From positions 1-64,000 of the forward strand of contig JAIXUG010000005.1 in the NCBI GenBank assembly GCA_027484105.1: a stretch of DNA of 64,000 nucleotides. The letters are read 5' to 3'. This stretch comes from Comamonadaceae bacterium. Lineage in GTDB: Bacteria > Pseudomonadota > Gammaproteobacteria > Burkholderiales > Burkholderiaceae_C. The position numbers and the translations under genes are program-made. A model generated the notes under the pieces. The model made no database searches. It had not been told where the DNA came from and saw only the letters and a program-made list of their open reading frames with translations. Each line of letters starts with the position of its first letter. Position 1 is the first letter of the stretch. Shown one piece after another: positions 43,747 to 51,815 of the stretch.

Positions 43747-45008
43747 AAGACTTGCCCCGGCGCATCGCCCACCTCGACATGGACGCGTTTTACGCGTCGT
43801 GCGAGTTGCTGCGCTACCCGCAGCTCAAGGGCTTGCCGGTGGTCATTGGCGGCGGCCGCCGCAAAGAAGACGACCTGCTGGGCAAGCTGCAAGCGGCCTA
43901 CCCGGATGGCGAATGGACCGAAGAGACTTTTGCCGAACGGCTGGACCGCATCCCGGTGGACTTTTTCCCACGCATCGAGGGCTACACCGGGCGCGGCGTC
44001 ATCACCACCGCCACCTATGCGGCGCGGCAGTTTGGAATCGGCTCGGCCATGGGCCTGATGAAAGCCGCCAAGCTCTGCCCGCAAGCCATTTTGTTGCCGG
44101 TGGACTTTGAGCGGTATCGGCACTTTTCGCGCACCTTCAAAAGCATCATCACCGACATCGCCCCTGTCATGCAGGACCGGGGCGTGGACGAGGTTTACAT
44201 CGACTTCACCGACGTTCCCGGCGGCCAGCGCGAAGGTGGCCGCGTGTTGGCCCGCTTGATCCAGAAAAGCATTTTTGACGCCACGGGCCTGACCTGCTCG
44301 ATTGCCGTGGCGCCCAACAAACTCATCGCCAAAATGGCCAGTGAGTTCAACAAGCCCAATGGCATCTCCATCGTGCACGAGGCCGACCTGCAAACCCAGA
44401 TCTGGCCCCTTGCTTGCCGAAAGATCAACGGCGTGGGCCCCAAGGCCGATGACAAGCTCAAGGGCTTTGGCATACACACCATTGGCGAACTGGCCGCGCG
44501 CGAGCCGCATTGGCTGATCGAAAACTTTGGCAAAAGCTACGGTGCCTGGCTGCATGAAGCCGCCTGGGGCCGCGACGACCGCCCGGTGGAGACCGAGAGC
44601 GAACCCGTCAGCATGAGCCGCGAAACCACGTTTGAGCGCGACCTGCACGCCGTGCGCGACCGCGAGGCGCTGGGCGCGGTCTTCACCCGCCTGTGCGAAC
44701 AGGTGGCCGCCGATTTGCAGCGCAAAGGCTACGAAGGCAAAACCATCGGCATCAAGCTGCGTTATGACAACTTCCAGGCCGTCACCCGCGACCAGACCCT
44801 GACCGAATACACCGCCGATGCCAAACACATCCGCCAAGTCGCAGGGCAATGCCTCAAACGCGTGGACCTGTCGCGCCGCCTGCGGCTGCTGGGGGTGCGG
44901 GTGGGGTCGCTGGTCAAGGCGGGGACTGCCGCTGCCCTGGACAACCACCCCATGGTCGCAGCAGAGACCGAGCACGGACCTCAAACGCTGCTGTTCACTG
45001 ACGACTGA
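43743..45008 (+). CDS. dinB: Y-family DNA polymerase IV with an extra N-terminal insertion
   Basis: 421 residues from a TTG at 43743 that overlaps the previous stop; a TTG at 43752 is the alternative. Catalytic acids are in HLDMDAFYASCE (near 10-21) and DEVYIDFTDVPGG; GKINGVG-like RKINGVGPKADD is the helix-hairpin-helix. Between VVIGG and RGVITTATYAARQFGIGSAM there are about 45 extra residues (~38-83) not found in E. coli Pol IV. It bypasses DNA lesions with low fidelity. No LexA box is seen nearby. Confidence 0.88.
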   Translation: MKDLPRRIAHLDMDAFYASCELLRYPQLKGLPVVIGGGRRKEDDLLGKLQAAYPDGEWTEETFAERLDRIPVDFFPRIEGYTGRGVITTATYAARQFGIGSAMGLMKAAKLCPQAILLPVDFERYRHFSRTFKSIITDIAPVMQDRGVDEVYIDFTDVPGGQREGGRVLARLIQKSIFDATGLTCSIAVAPNKLIAKMASEFNKPNGISIVHEADLQTQIWPLACRKINGVGPKADDKLKGFGIHTIGELAAREPHWLIENFGKSYGAWLHEAAWGRDDRPVETESEPVSMSRETTFERDLHAVRDREALGAVFTRLCEQVAADLQRKGYEGKTIGIKLRYDNFQAVTRDQTLTEYTADAKHIRQVAGQCLKRVDLSRRLRLLGVRVGSLVKAGTAAALDNHPMVAAETEHGPQTLLFTDD

Positions 45009-45023
45009 GCGTCAAAGCACACC

Positions 45024-45296
45024 TCAGTGGCTGTGCAGTTTCTCTTGCAACCAAACCTTGATGAGTGACTGGTAGGGTACATCCCGGGCATTGGCAGCCA
45101 CTTTGATGCTGTCAAGCAAATGCTGTGGCAATCGAAGCGAAATCGTCTTGGTGGTGGGTTTCAAGTTGGGCAACTTGACCTTTTGTGCCTTTGTCCAGTC
45201 CACATGCACCGTGGAGTCGTGCGTCTCCCAATAAGCGCGCTCCTGTGCCTCTGTTTTGAATTTGGGAATCGGTTCTTTAGTTGTCTGCTTGCTCAT
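45024..45296 (-). CDS. brnA: BrnA-family antitoxin
   Basis: 90 residues. The C-terminal ribbon-helix-helix is TTKTISLRLPQHLLDSIKVA, followed by ARDVPYQSLIKVWLQEKL, typical of the CopG-like BrnA antitoxins; the N-terminal half holds the toxin-binding segment (AYWETHDSTVHVDW). AAGGAG lies upstream; a GTG at 45302 is an alternative start. It overlaps the brnT end and follows it, the normal toxin-first order. Confidence 0.85.
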   Translation of the reverse strand: MSKQTTKEPIPKFKTEAQERAYWETHDSTVHVDWTKAQKVKLPNLKPTTKTISLRLPQHLLDSIKVAANARDVPYQSLIKVWLQEKLHSH

Positions 45297-45579
45297 AAAC
45301 ACTGCGCTCCTTTCTGTGCATGTCTCGCGCTGAAATCACGCGAATCAACTCGCCTGACCGGCGCAAAGTGAAGGTGATGTGCAATCGTCGCCCTTCATCC
45401 GTCGCACCCAGCGCATGAAGCCGTGCCTCACTCTGGCTGTGCGCAACGTCGTCCAACAACAGCAAAGGCGCATTGAAGAAAACCTGTTCGGCCTCTGCCA
45501 TGCTCACACCATGTTTGTCATTCTTACGCTCGTTGCCCGCATCCCATTCAAAGCCGACGATGGTTGAAAGATCAATCAT
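45277..45579 (-). CDS. brnT: BrnT-family ribonuclease toxin
   Basis: 100 residues. Family signature: GFEWDAGNERKNDKHGVSMA, EAEQVFFN, LHALGATDEGRRLHITFTLR and RVISARDMHRKERSVYE. BrnT has a RelE-like fold and cleaves RNA. The start at 45579 gives MIDLSTIVGFEWD; an upstream in-frame ATG at 45678 runs through the promoter region. Coupled to brnA by overlap. Confidence 0.87.
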   Translation of the reverse strand: MIDLSTIVGFEWDAGNERKNDKHGVSMAEAEQVFFNAPLLLLDDVAHSQSEARLHALGATDEGRRLHITFTLRRSGELIRVISARDMHRKERSVYEQADN

Positions 45580-45580
45580 A

Positions 45581-45607
45581 TTTTGTATATTACTATCATT
45601 TACAAAA
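45581..45607. promoter_or_regulatory. Candidate BrnA operator
   Basis: TTTTGTA (45581-45587) and TACAAAA (45601-45607) form a perfect inverted repeat with a 13-base A/T-rich spacer, 2 bases upstream of the brnT ATG. It lies in the divergent promoter region shared with the enoyl-CoA hydratase gene. Confidence 0.4.
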
Positions 45608-45612
45608 ATTGA

Positions 45613-45664
45613 CCAGTCAGAACCAACCCGGTCAAAACCGGGACATGCCCAGTCAGAACAAACC
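45613..45664. repeat. Direct repeats flanking a hairpin before the enoyl-CoA hydratase gene
   Basis: CCAGTCAGAACCAACC (45613-45628) recurs as CCAGTCAGAACAAACC (45649-45664), 15 of 16 bases identical, 36 bases apart. The inverted repeat CCCGGT-CAAA-ACCGGG (45627-45642) lies between them. The block ends 28 bases before the ATG at 45693. It may be a regulator array or tandem duplication; no regulator is assigned. Confidence 0.5.
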
Positions 45665-45692
45665 GATACATTGCCCAAAAAGGAGACACCCC

Positions 45693-46535
45693 ATGAACAA
45701 TCTGAAATGCTTTTCCCTCTCGACTGAAAACCACATTGCCCACCTGGTGATGAACCGCCCCGAGGCGATAAACACCATGCAACCGACCTTTTGGCGCGAG
45801 CTGCACGAGGTGCTGACCGACATCCACAAGGCGGGCACTGCGCGTGCGCTGGTGATCTCCAGCACCGGCAAACACTTCAGCGCGGGCATGGACCTGCAGA
45901 CCTTTGGCAGCGCCATCCAGATGGACGACACCAGCGCCGAAGGCCGCTCGGCGGTGTACGACCTGCTGACCGACATGCAGCACACCTTCACCCTGCTCGA
46001 AGAACTGCGCATTCCGGTCATTGCGGCCATCCACGGCGGCTGCATTGGCGGCGCGGTGGACATGGTCACCGCCTGCTGCATGCGCTATGCCTCGGCCGAC
46101 GCGTTCTTCTGCGTCCAGGAAATCAACATCGGCATGGTGGCCGACGTGGGCACGTTGCAGCGCCTGCCCAAGCTGCTGCCCATGGCCTTGGTCAAAGAGC
46201 TGGCCTACACAGGCCGCCGCATGAGCGCCGACAAGGCCCTAGCCCACGGCCTGGTGAACGAAGTGCTGCCCACCCACGAAGCCACCGTGGCCGCGGCCAT
46301 GCAAGCGGCCAAAGAGATTGCCAGCAAACCACCCGTGGCCATCTGGGGCACCAAGCAAGTGCTGCACTACGCCCGCGACCACAGCACCGAAGACAGCCTG
46401 CGCCACATGGGCTGGCTGCAAGGTGCGATCTGGAGCAACGCCAACGTGCGCGAGGCCATCAGCGCCATGCAACAAAAACGCGAGGCGAACTTCGCGCCGC
46501 TGCCGCCGCTCAAGGGGTTTCGGGAATTTGGTTGA
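45693..46535 (+). CDS. Enoyl-CoA hydratase/isomerase family protein (crotonase)
   Basis: 280 residues. Crotonase features: HLVMNRPEAINTMQPTFWRE, VISSTGKHFSAGMDLQTF (oxyanion hole I), PVIAAIHGGCIGGAVDMVTA (oxyanion hole II) and the acidic EINIGMVADVGTLQRLP, which in this subgroup carries the Glu/Asp pair of dienoyl-CoA isomerases. AAAAAGGAG precedes the ATG at 45693. It is the only clearly metabolic gene inside the toxin-antitoxin/defence island; the pathway is not evident. Confidence 0.9.
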   Translation: MNNLKCFSLSTENHIAHLVMNRPEAINTMQPTFWRELHEVLTDIHKAGTARALVISSTGKHFSAGMDLQTFGSAIQMDDTSAEGRSAVYDLLTDMQHTFTLLEELRIPVIAAIHGGCIGGAVDMVTACCMRYASADAFFCVQEINIGMVADVGTLQRLPKLLPMALVKELAYTGRRMSADKALAHGLVNEVLPTHEATVAAAMQAAKEIASKPPVAIWGTKQVLHYARDHSTEDSLRHMGWLQGAIWSNANVREAISAMQQKREANFAPLPPLKGFREFG

Positions 46536-46567
46536 AGGCTTCGCCAAGCCTCATACGAAGAATCTGA

Positions 46568-46984
46568 TTAAACCGGGGCAAACGGGTTAAACACCTCAAA
46601 CCCCAGCGCCTGAAAGTCCGCCACATTCCGGGTGGCCACGGTCAGTCCGTGCACTTTCGCTGTGGCGGCAATCATGGCGTCTTCATAGAGTGTGTCTGAC
46701 TTGCGGTGCATCAACTTTGCCCAAGCCGTGAAGGCTGCCGCGTCCATGGGCAAGACGTTGTAAGCGCTCGCCACCAAGGCCAACCAGTCTTCAATTTGCT
46801 GGGCCTTATCGGGGTCTTGTTCTCGGGTCAGCTCGATGCCCGCTTGAAATTCGCCCAGCGTAACGGCAGACACGTAAAGCTGAGCATCATCCAGCGACTC
46901 CAGCCAAGCCACAACGCCCCCGTGCGGGCGCGGCTTGCGCAACTCAGACACCACATTGGTGTCCAGCAGATACCGCTGCGTCAC
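46568..46984 (-). CDS. vapC: PIN-domain toxin (VapC/FitB-like)
   Basis: 138 residues. The PIN acids are visible: D8 in YLLDTNVVSELRKP, the Glu in SAVTLGEFQAGIEL, and the Asp residues in LYEDAMIAATAKVHGLTVAT and RNVADFQALG. These form the metal-dependent ribonuclease site; VapC toxins cut tRNA or rRNA. The ATG overlaps the antitoxin stop (ATGA), so it is second in the operon. Confidence 0.88.
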   Translation of the reverse strand: MTQRYLLDTNVVSELRKPRPHGGVVAWLESLDDAQLYVSAVTLGEFQAGIELTREQDPDKAQQIEDWLALVASAYNVLPMDAAAFTAWAKLMHRKSDTLYEDAMIAATAKVHGLTVATRNVADFQALGFEVFNPFAPV

Positions 46985-47238
46985 AGCATCGGCTCCACAG
47001 GTCGACGTTTGGCTTGACCGCGTGGCGGCACGATCAAGTCGGTGCGGGCTTGATCAGAAAGCAAAAGTTGCTTGAGCGAGGGGCGCGCTGCCGACTGCAT
47101 CCGCCGCCACTCCTGGACGGGCACCAGCACGGCGGCTTCGGCACCGCGCCGGGTGACCATTTGCGGGCCTTCAACCAAGCACGCATCTAAAAACTCACTG
47201 AACCGCGCTTTCGCGTCTTGTACTGGCCATGTGTGCAT
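46981..47238 (-). CDS. Phd/YefM-family antitoxin
   Basis: 85 residues. The N-terminal DNA-binding fold reads WPVQDAKARFSEFLDACLVE, then GPQMVTRRGAEAAVLVPVQE, typical of Phd/YefM. The C-terminal ~25 residues, basic and proline-rich, would wrap the PIN toxin. Direct repeats upstream are a candidate operator. Confidence 0.88.
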   Translation of the reverse strand: MHTWPVQDAKARFSEFLDACLVEGPQMVTRRGAEAAVLVPVQEWRRMQSAARPSLKQLLLSDQARTDLIVPPRGQAKRRPVEPML

Positions 47239-47253
47239 ATCAACCCCTTTAAA

Positions 47254-47272
47254 CTAGTCATCCATCTAGTCA
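47254..47272. promoter_or_regulatory. Candidate Phd-type operator repeats
   Basis: CTAGTCA occurs at 47254-47260 and 47266-47272, a 12-base period, 16 bases upstream of the antitoxin ATG. Phd-type antitoxins bind closely spaced repeats in this position. Confidence 0.35.
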
Positions 47273-47429
47273 GATATCGAGTTTGATCGTGATTGGCATG
47301 TTTGTCAAACCGAAGGCCTGATGAAGGCATGACCGCTGTCAGAGACCCTTTAGTTACTCCCCCAGCACTACCCCAGCCAAAAATCCGAATACTTTCAGTT
47401 ACGATCCAAGCTCACTTTCTGAGCACTAA

Positions 47430-50237
47430 ATGGGTCTTAATTGGAACGAAATCAAATCCAGGGCATTGCTTTTCAGCAAGACCTGGGCCGATGCCTGCAA
47501 CGAAGACAGCCAGGCCAAGCCCTTTTGGATCGATTTCTTTGAAATCTTTGGCATCACCAACAAGCGGGTTGCCACCTTCGAGCTGAACGTCAAAAAGCTC
47601 GGCGGTGCGCAGGGCTTTGTGGATTTGTTTTGGCCCGGCGTGCTGTTGGTGGAGCACAAGTCTCGCGGCAAAAGCCTCGACGACGCGGTGGACCAAGCCA
47701 TTGGTTACCTGCACAACCTGCCCGAGCGCGACCTGCCCCAGCTGGTGGTGGTCTGCGACTTTGCCCGCTTTCGGGTGCGGCGCCTCGCCACGGGCGAGAC
47801 GGTGGAATTTGAACTCCAGCACCTGCACAAACACGTCAAGCTCTTTGGCCTGCTGGCGGGCTACAAGGTGCAAGACATCCGTTCGGAAGATCCGGTCAAC
47901 ATCAAAGCCGCCGAACGCATGGGCCGCCTGCACGACGCCCTGAAAGCCAGCGGCTACAGCGGCCACGCGCTGGAGGTGCTGCTGGTGCGCCTGCTGTTTT
48001 GCCTGTTTGCCGACGACACCGGCATTTTTCAGCCCGCGCAATCGTTCCGCGACTTTGTCGAAGAGCGCACCGCGCCCGACGGCTCGGACCTCGGGCCACG
48101 CCTGGGGCAACTGTTTCAGGTGCTCAACACGCACGAAAGCCAACGCAGCGCCCACATCGACGAGCAGCTGGGCAAGTTTGCGTACATCAACGGCCGTCTG
48201 TTTGAAGAAACCCTGCCCATGGCCGACTTCAGCACCGCCATGCGCGAAGCCCTGCTGGACGCCTGTGCGCTCGACTGGTCGGCCATCAGCCCCGCCATCT
48301 TTGGCAGCCTGTTCCAAAGCATCATGGACGAGAAGGCCCGCCGCAACCTGGGGGCGCACTACACGTCTGAGGCCAACATCCTCAAGCTCATCAAGCCGCT
48401 GTTTCTGGACGAACTGCACGCCGAGTTTGAACGCGTGAAGGGCAACCGCAACAAGCTGTTTGAGTTTCACAAAAAGCTGCGGCAACTGACGTTTTTTGAC
48501 CCAGCCTGCGGGTGCGGCAACTTCCTGGTCATCAGCTACCGCGAACTTCGCGAGCTAGAGCTGAAAGTGCTGCGGGCCGACCACGAACTGAGCGCCCACA
48601 AAGGGCAGCTGACGGTGGACGTGCACGCCCTGATTGGCGTGAACGTGGACCAGTTCTACGGCATCGAGATCGAAGAGTTTCCGGCGCAAATTGCGCAAGT
48701 GGCCCTGTGGCTGGTGGACCACCAAATGAACCTGCGCGTGAGCGTGGAATTTGGCCTGTACTTTGCGCGCATCCCGCTCAAAAGCTCACCCGGCATCCGC
48801 CACGCCAACGCGCTGCGGCTGGACTGGAACGAGGTTCTGCCTGCGGAGCGGTGCAGCTATGTGCTGGGCAATCCGCCGTTTCTTGGAAAGCAATACCAAA
48901 CACCAGAACAAAAAGCCGACGTCGCACCGATATACAAACCGCTTGAAGGCGGCGGCGTGTTGGATTTCGTTGCAGCTTGGTACATCAAGGCAGCCTTCTA
49001 CGCTAAGGCAAACCCAATGCTCAACGTTGGTTTTGTATCTACCAACAGCATCGTCCAAGGAGAACAAGTTGGCGTACTTTGGGGCTGGTTGATCGCGCAA
49101 GGGATCAAGATCAATTTCGCCCATCGCACATTCAAATGGAGCAACGAAGCGTCCGGCAATGCTGCGGTGCACTGCGTCATCGTGGGCTTCTCAAAGACCA
49201 ACTCAACATCTAAAACCATTTACGAATATGAAATCGTCAATGGTGAGCCTTTGGCAGTCGAGGTGAAAAACATAAACCCATACCTGGTCGATGCACCAGA
49301 CGTGGTGCTGCCATCTCGCCGTACGCCCATCTGTAATGTTGCACCGATCGTGTTTGGCTCCATGGCCAACGACGGGGGTAATTTTTTCCTCACAGATCCA
49401 GAAAAAGAACAACTGCTGATCGAATGTCCCGACGCTGCGACTTGGATACGGCCATTCCTTGGTGCTGAAGAGTTCATCAACAAAATTCCGCGCTGGTGTT
49501 TGTGGCTCAAAGATTGCCCACCAGCCGCATTGCGGAAGATGCCACAGGTGATGGATCGCGTTCAAAGAGTAAAAACACTTCGTTCGGCCAGCACAAGAAA
49601 AGCCACGCAAGATCTGGCAGGTACCCCGACCTTATTTGGTGAGATTCGTCAGCCGGAATCCGGTAGCTACCTATTGATTCCCCGCGTTTCATCGGAGAAA
49701 AGAGCCTATTTACCAATCGGGTTTATTGAACATTCCACCATCGCCAGCGATGCGACCTTGATCATTCCATCTGCATCGCTGTTTCACTTCGGCGTCATGA
49801 CCAGCGCCATGCACAACGCCTTCATGCGCTTCACCTGCGGGCGGCTAAAAAGTGATTTTCGCTACTCCAACACCATCGTCTACAACAACTACCCTTGGCC
49901 CGGCTTCGCAGGTGAGGCACTCAGCGACAAACACCGCAAAGCCATCGAACAAGCCGCGCAGTGCGTGCTCGACGCCCGCGCCCAATTTGCAGACGCCTCG
50001 CTGGCCGACCTGTATGACCCACTGACCATGCCCCCGGCCCTGCTCAAGGCCCACCAAAAACTAGACACCGCTGTAGACGCCGCCTACCAACCCAGCGGCG
50101 GCAAAAAGTCCTACGCCTCCGACGCCGAACGCGTGGCCTTCCTTTTCGAGCTGTATCAACGAATCACCAGCTTGCTGCCTGCGCCTGCCGCGAAGAAAAC
50201 ACGTAAGTCCGAAACTAAAAGTCTTGAATTTTTATAA
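47430..50237 (+). CDS. MmeI-like type IIG restriction-modification enzyme (fused endonuclease/methyltransferase)
   Basis: 935 residues in one chain. The N-terminal nuclease has D65-x9-E75-x-K77 (FVDLFWPGVLLVEHKSRGK), the same D-x9-E-x-K spacing as MmeI. A helical connector (GAHYTSE at 308-314) leads to the gamma-type DNA adenine methyltransferase: motif I DPACGCGNFL (357-366) and motif IV NPPF (481-484). Residues ~490-810 are the target-recognition region, with the C-terminus continuing the fold. Such enzymes protect by methylating one strand and cut ~20 bases away. No separate modification gene is needed. Base composition drops over the recognition region. Confidence 0.87.
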   Translation: MGLNWNEIKSRALLFSKTWADACNEDSQAKPFWIDFFEIFGITNKRVATFELNVKKLGGAQGFVDLFWPGVLLVEHKSRGKSLDDAVDQAIGYLHNLPERDLPQLVVVCDFARFRVRRLATGETVEFELQHLHKHVKLFGLLAGYKVQDIRSEDPVNIKAAERMGRLHDALKASGYSGHALEVLLVRLLFCLFADDTGIFQPAQSFRDFVEERTAPDGSDLGPRLGQLFQVLNTHESQRSAHIDEQLGKFAYINGRLFEETLPMADFSTAMREALLDACALDWSAISPAIFGSLFQSIMDEKARRNLGAHYTSEANILKLIKPLFLDELHAEFERVKGNRNKLFEFHKKLRQLTFFDPACGCGNFLVISYRELRELELKVLRADHELSAHKGQLTVDVHALIGVNVDQFYGIEIEEFPAQIAQVALWLVDHQMNLRVSVEFGLYFARIPLKSSPGIRHANALRLDWNEVLPAERCSYVLGNPPFLGKQYQTPEQKADVAPIYKPLEGGGVLDFVAAWYIKAAFYAKANPMLNVGFVSTNSIVQGEQVGVLWGWLIAQGIKINFAHRTFKWSNEASGNAAVHCVIVGFSKTNSTSKTIYEYEIVNGEPLAVEVKNINPYLVDAPDVVLPSRRTPICNVAPIVFGSMANDGGNFFLTDPEKEQLLIECPDAATWIRPFLGAEEFINKIPRWCLWLKDCPPAALRKMPQVMDRVQRVKTLRSASTRKATQDLAGTPTLFGEIRQPESGSYLLIPRVSSEKRAYLPIGFIEHSTIASDATLIIPSASLFHFGVMTSAMHNAFMRFTCGRLKSDFRYSNTIVYNNYPWPGFAGEALSDKHRKAIEQAAQCVLDARAQFADASLADLYDPLTMPPALLKAHQKLDTAVDAAYQPSGGKKSYASDAERVAFLFELYQRITSLLPAPAAKKTRKSETKSLEFL

Positions 50238-50260
50238 ATAAATTTAGATAAGGGGTATTT

Positions 50261-50755
50261 ATGAATTTTTCAATTTGGGTAGTGTCAGCAGGCTTGGTCG
50301 CTGAACTGCTGGCAGTTGCGATTGCTCTCGCTGCAATCGCTTTGGGTCATGCAACATTTTTGGAAGGGGAATTGAAGGTTGTAATGGCCTGCGTGTTATT
50401 TGGTGGACTCGGTGGTATTACATATTGCCTAAGAGGCGTCTATCTCAATGCCTGCGTGCGCAAGCAGTGGGACGTTGCCTGGTTACCTTGGTATTTACTC
50501 AGGCCCATAGTTAGCTTAGTACTTGGCGGCGTGAGCTACTTGTTTGTCAAATCAGGTCTATTGCTATTGGGGGCGACGCAAGATCAGACAGGAAGTCAAC
50601 TAGGTATTTGGGCAATCTCCTATATCGCTGGCCTAAATGTTGATCGATTCCTAGCCAAAATTGAGGACATCGGTTTGACAGTTTGGGGGATTGAGCCATC
50701 CCGCCAATCAAAGCCTGAGGCAAAGCCAACGGTGTCACTTCAGACGAAGGAGTGA
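50261..50755 (+). CDS. Four-helix membrane protein, partner of the MBL-fold gene; unknown function
   Basis: 164 residues. Predicted membrane helices at about 5-29 (VVSAGLVAELLAVAIALAAI), 39-58, 76-101 (LLRPIVSLVLGGVSYLFVKS) and 111-127 (LGIWAISYIAGLNVDRF). A hydrophilic tail of ~30 residues ends the protein. There is no signal cleavage site or recognised domain. It begins 23 bases after the type IIG gene and ends 4 bases before the MBL gene, whose ribosome-binding site overlaps its last codons. Lower GC than flanking chromosome. I do not recognise the family; a membrane sensor or effector is a guess from context. Confidence 0.75.
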   Translation: MNFSIWVVSAGLVAELLAVAIALAAIALGHATFLEGELKVVMACVLFGGLGGITYCLRGVYLNACVRKQWDVAWLPWYLLRPIVSLVLGGVSYLFVKSGLLLLGATQDQTGSQLGIWAISYIAGLNVDRFLAKIEDIGLTVWGIEPSRQSKPEAKPTVSLQTKE

Positions 50756-50759
50756 TCCT

Positions 50760-51761
50760 ATGGCGACAATTCACTTTCTAAACGTGGGCGAAGGCGACTG
50801 CATCTTGATCCAGCACAACAGTGGCAGGGTTTCAATGATCGATATTTCGTGTGGAAACCTTTCCGCAATCGAAGAAACAACTAACAAATTAATCAAGGCT
50901 GCCGGTCTAACAAACACTGGCGGCAGCGGCAACTACAACATGAAGGCCTACCCAACTAAGCCGCAAGATTACCTAGTAGGTCTCGGAATTTCCAGCATCT
51001 GGCGCTTCATTCTTACCCATCCTGATATGGATCACTTGGATGGTTTTAATGCACTAATGGACGAACTCCCGGTAAACAATTTTTGGCATTCAGGTGCGGA
51101 CAAGCCAAAACCGGATTTCAGCAGCTTCAATGGTTATAAGGAAGAAGATTGGGATCGATACGTGAAGGTTAAAGATGACAAAGAGGTCGGAACCACCTCG
51201 CTTAAAGTCTTGGCAGGAACGTCGTTTAAGTATGCGAACGTGGGTGACGACGGTGGATCTGGAGATGGTTTACATGTCATAGCCCCGACGCAAAAATTAG
51301 TAGACGATGCCAATGCAAAAACTGACTTTAACGACTGTTCATACGTAATTATTTATCGTACTGGGGGATTCAAAATCATCTTCAGCGGCGACTCTCACGA
51401 TGCCACTTGGGATCACATCTTAGAAAATCACGAGCAAGAGGTAACTGACTGCGACTTGCTGATTGCTCCTCATCATGGGCGCGACTCAGGCCGCTCGTGG
51501 AAATTTTTGGATGTATTGAAGCCAAGATTGACACTTTTTGGAATTGCCAGATCAGAGCATCTAGCATATGACGCCTGGAATCGACGCGAGCTAGATAAGA
51601 TAACGAATAACCAGGCGGGTAATGTTGTGCTGGATGTCAAAGACAATGAGATGCACGTTTATGTCGAGAATGACGCGTATGCCGAATCCAGAAACCCTGG
51701 CGATAGCAGTCGAAATTCGCAAGGTTACCGAACACTAGGCTACCTAAAAGCCGAGTCTTGA
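50760..51761 (+). CDS. ComEC-type metallo-beta-lactamase-fold hydrolase (stand-alone)
   Basis: 333 residues. The MBL fold of the ComEC/Rec2 group is clear: start IHFLNVGEGDCILIQ, metal motif RFILTHPDMDHLDGF (HxDxDH), FKIIFSGDSHDATWDHIL (bridging Asp) and LLIAPHHGRDSG (last His). There are no membrane helices, so it is the free nuclease-like domain, not a DNA-uptake channel. AAGGAGTGATCCT precedes the ATG. Substrate is probably a nucleic acid or nucleotide, by family analogy. Coupled to the membrane-protein gene; convergent with the SF1 helicase. Confidence 0.8.
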   Translation: MATIHFLNVGEGDCILIQHNSGRVSMIDISCGNLSAIEETTNKLIKAAGLTNTGGSGNYNMKAYPTKPQDYLVGLGISSIWRFILTHPDMDHLDGFNALMDELPVNNFWHSGADKPKPDFSSFNGYKEEDWDRYVKVKDDKEVGTTSLKVLAGTSFKYANVGDDGGSGDGLHVIAPTQKLVDDANAKTDFNDCSYVIIYRTGGFKIIFSGDSHDATWDHILENHEQEVTDCDLLIAPHHGRDSGRSWKFLDVLKPRLTLFGIARSEHLAYDAWNRRELDKITNNQAGNVVLDVKDNEMHVYVENDAYAESRNPGDSSRNSQGYRTLGYLKAES

Positions 51762-51815
51762 TATCAAACACCAACTGCTCAAATTTTGAACCGATTCCAT
51801 TTTTGCTGAACGAGG

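Noticed and set aside
50760..51761. ComEC DNA-uptake channel
   Set aside because: The protein has only the soluble MBL domain and no membrane helices; the adjacent 164-residue membrane protein is too small and unlike the ComEC core.
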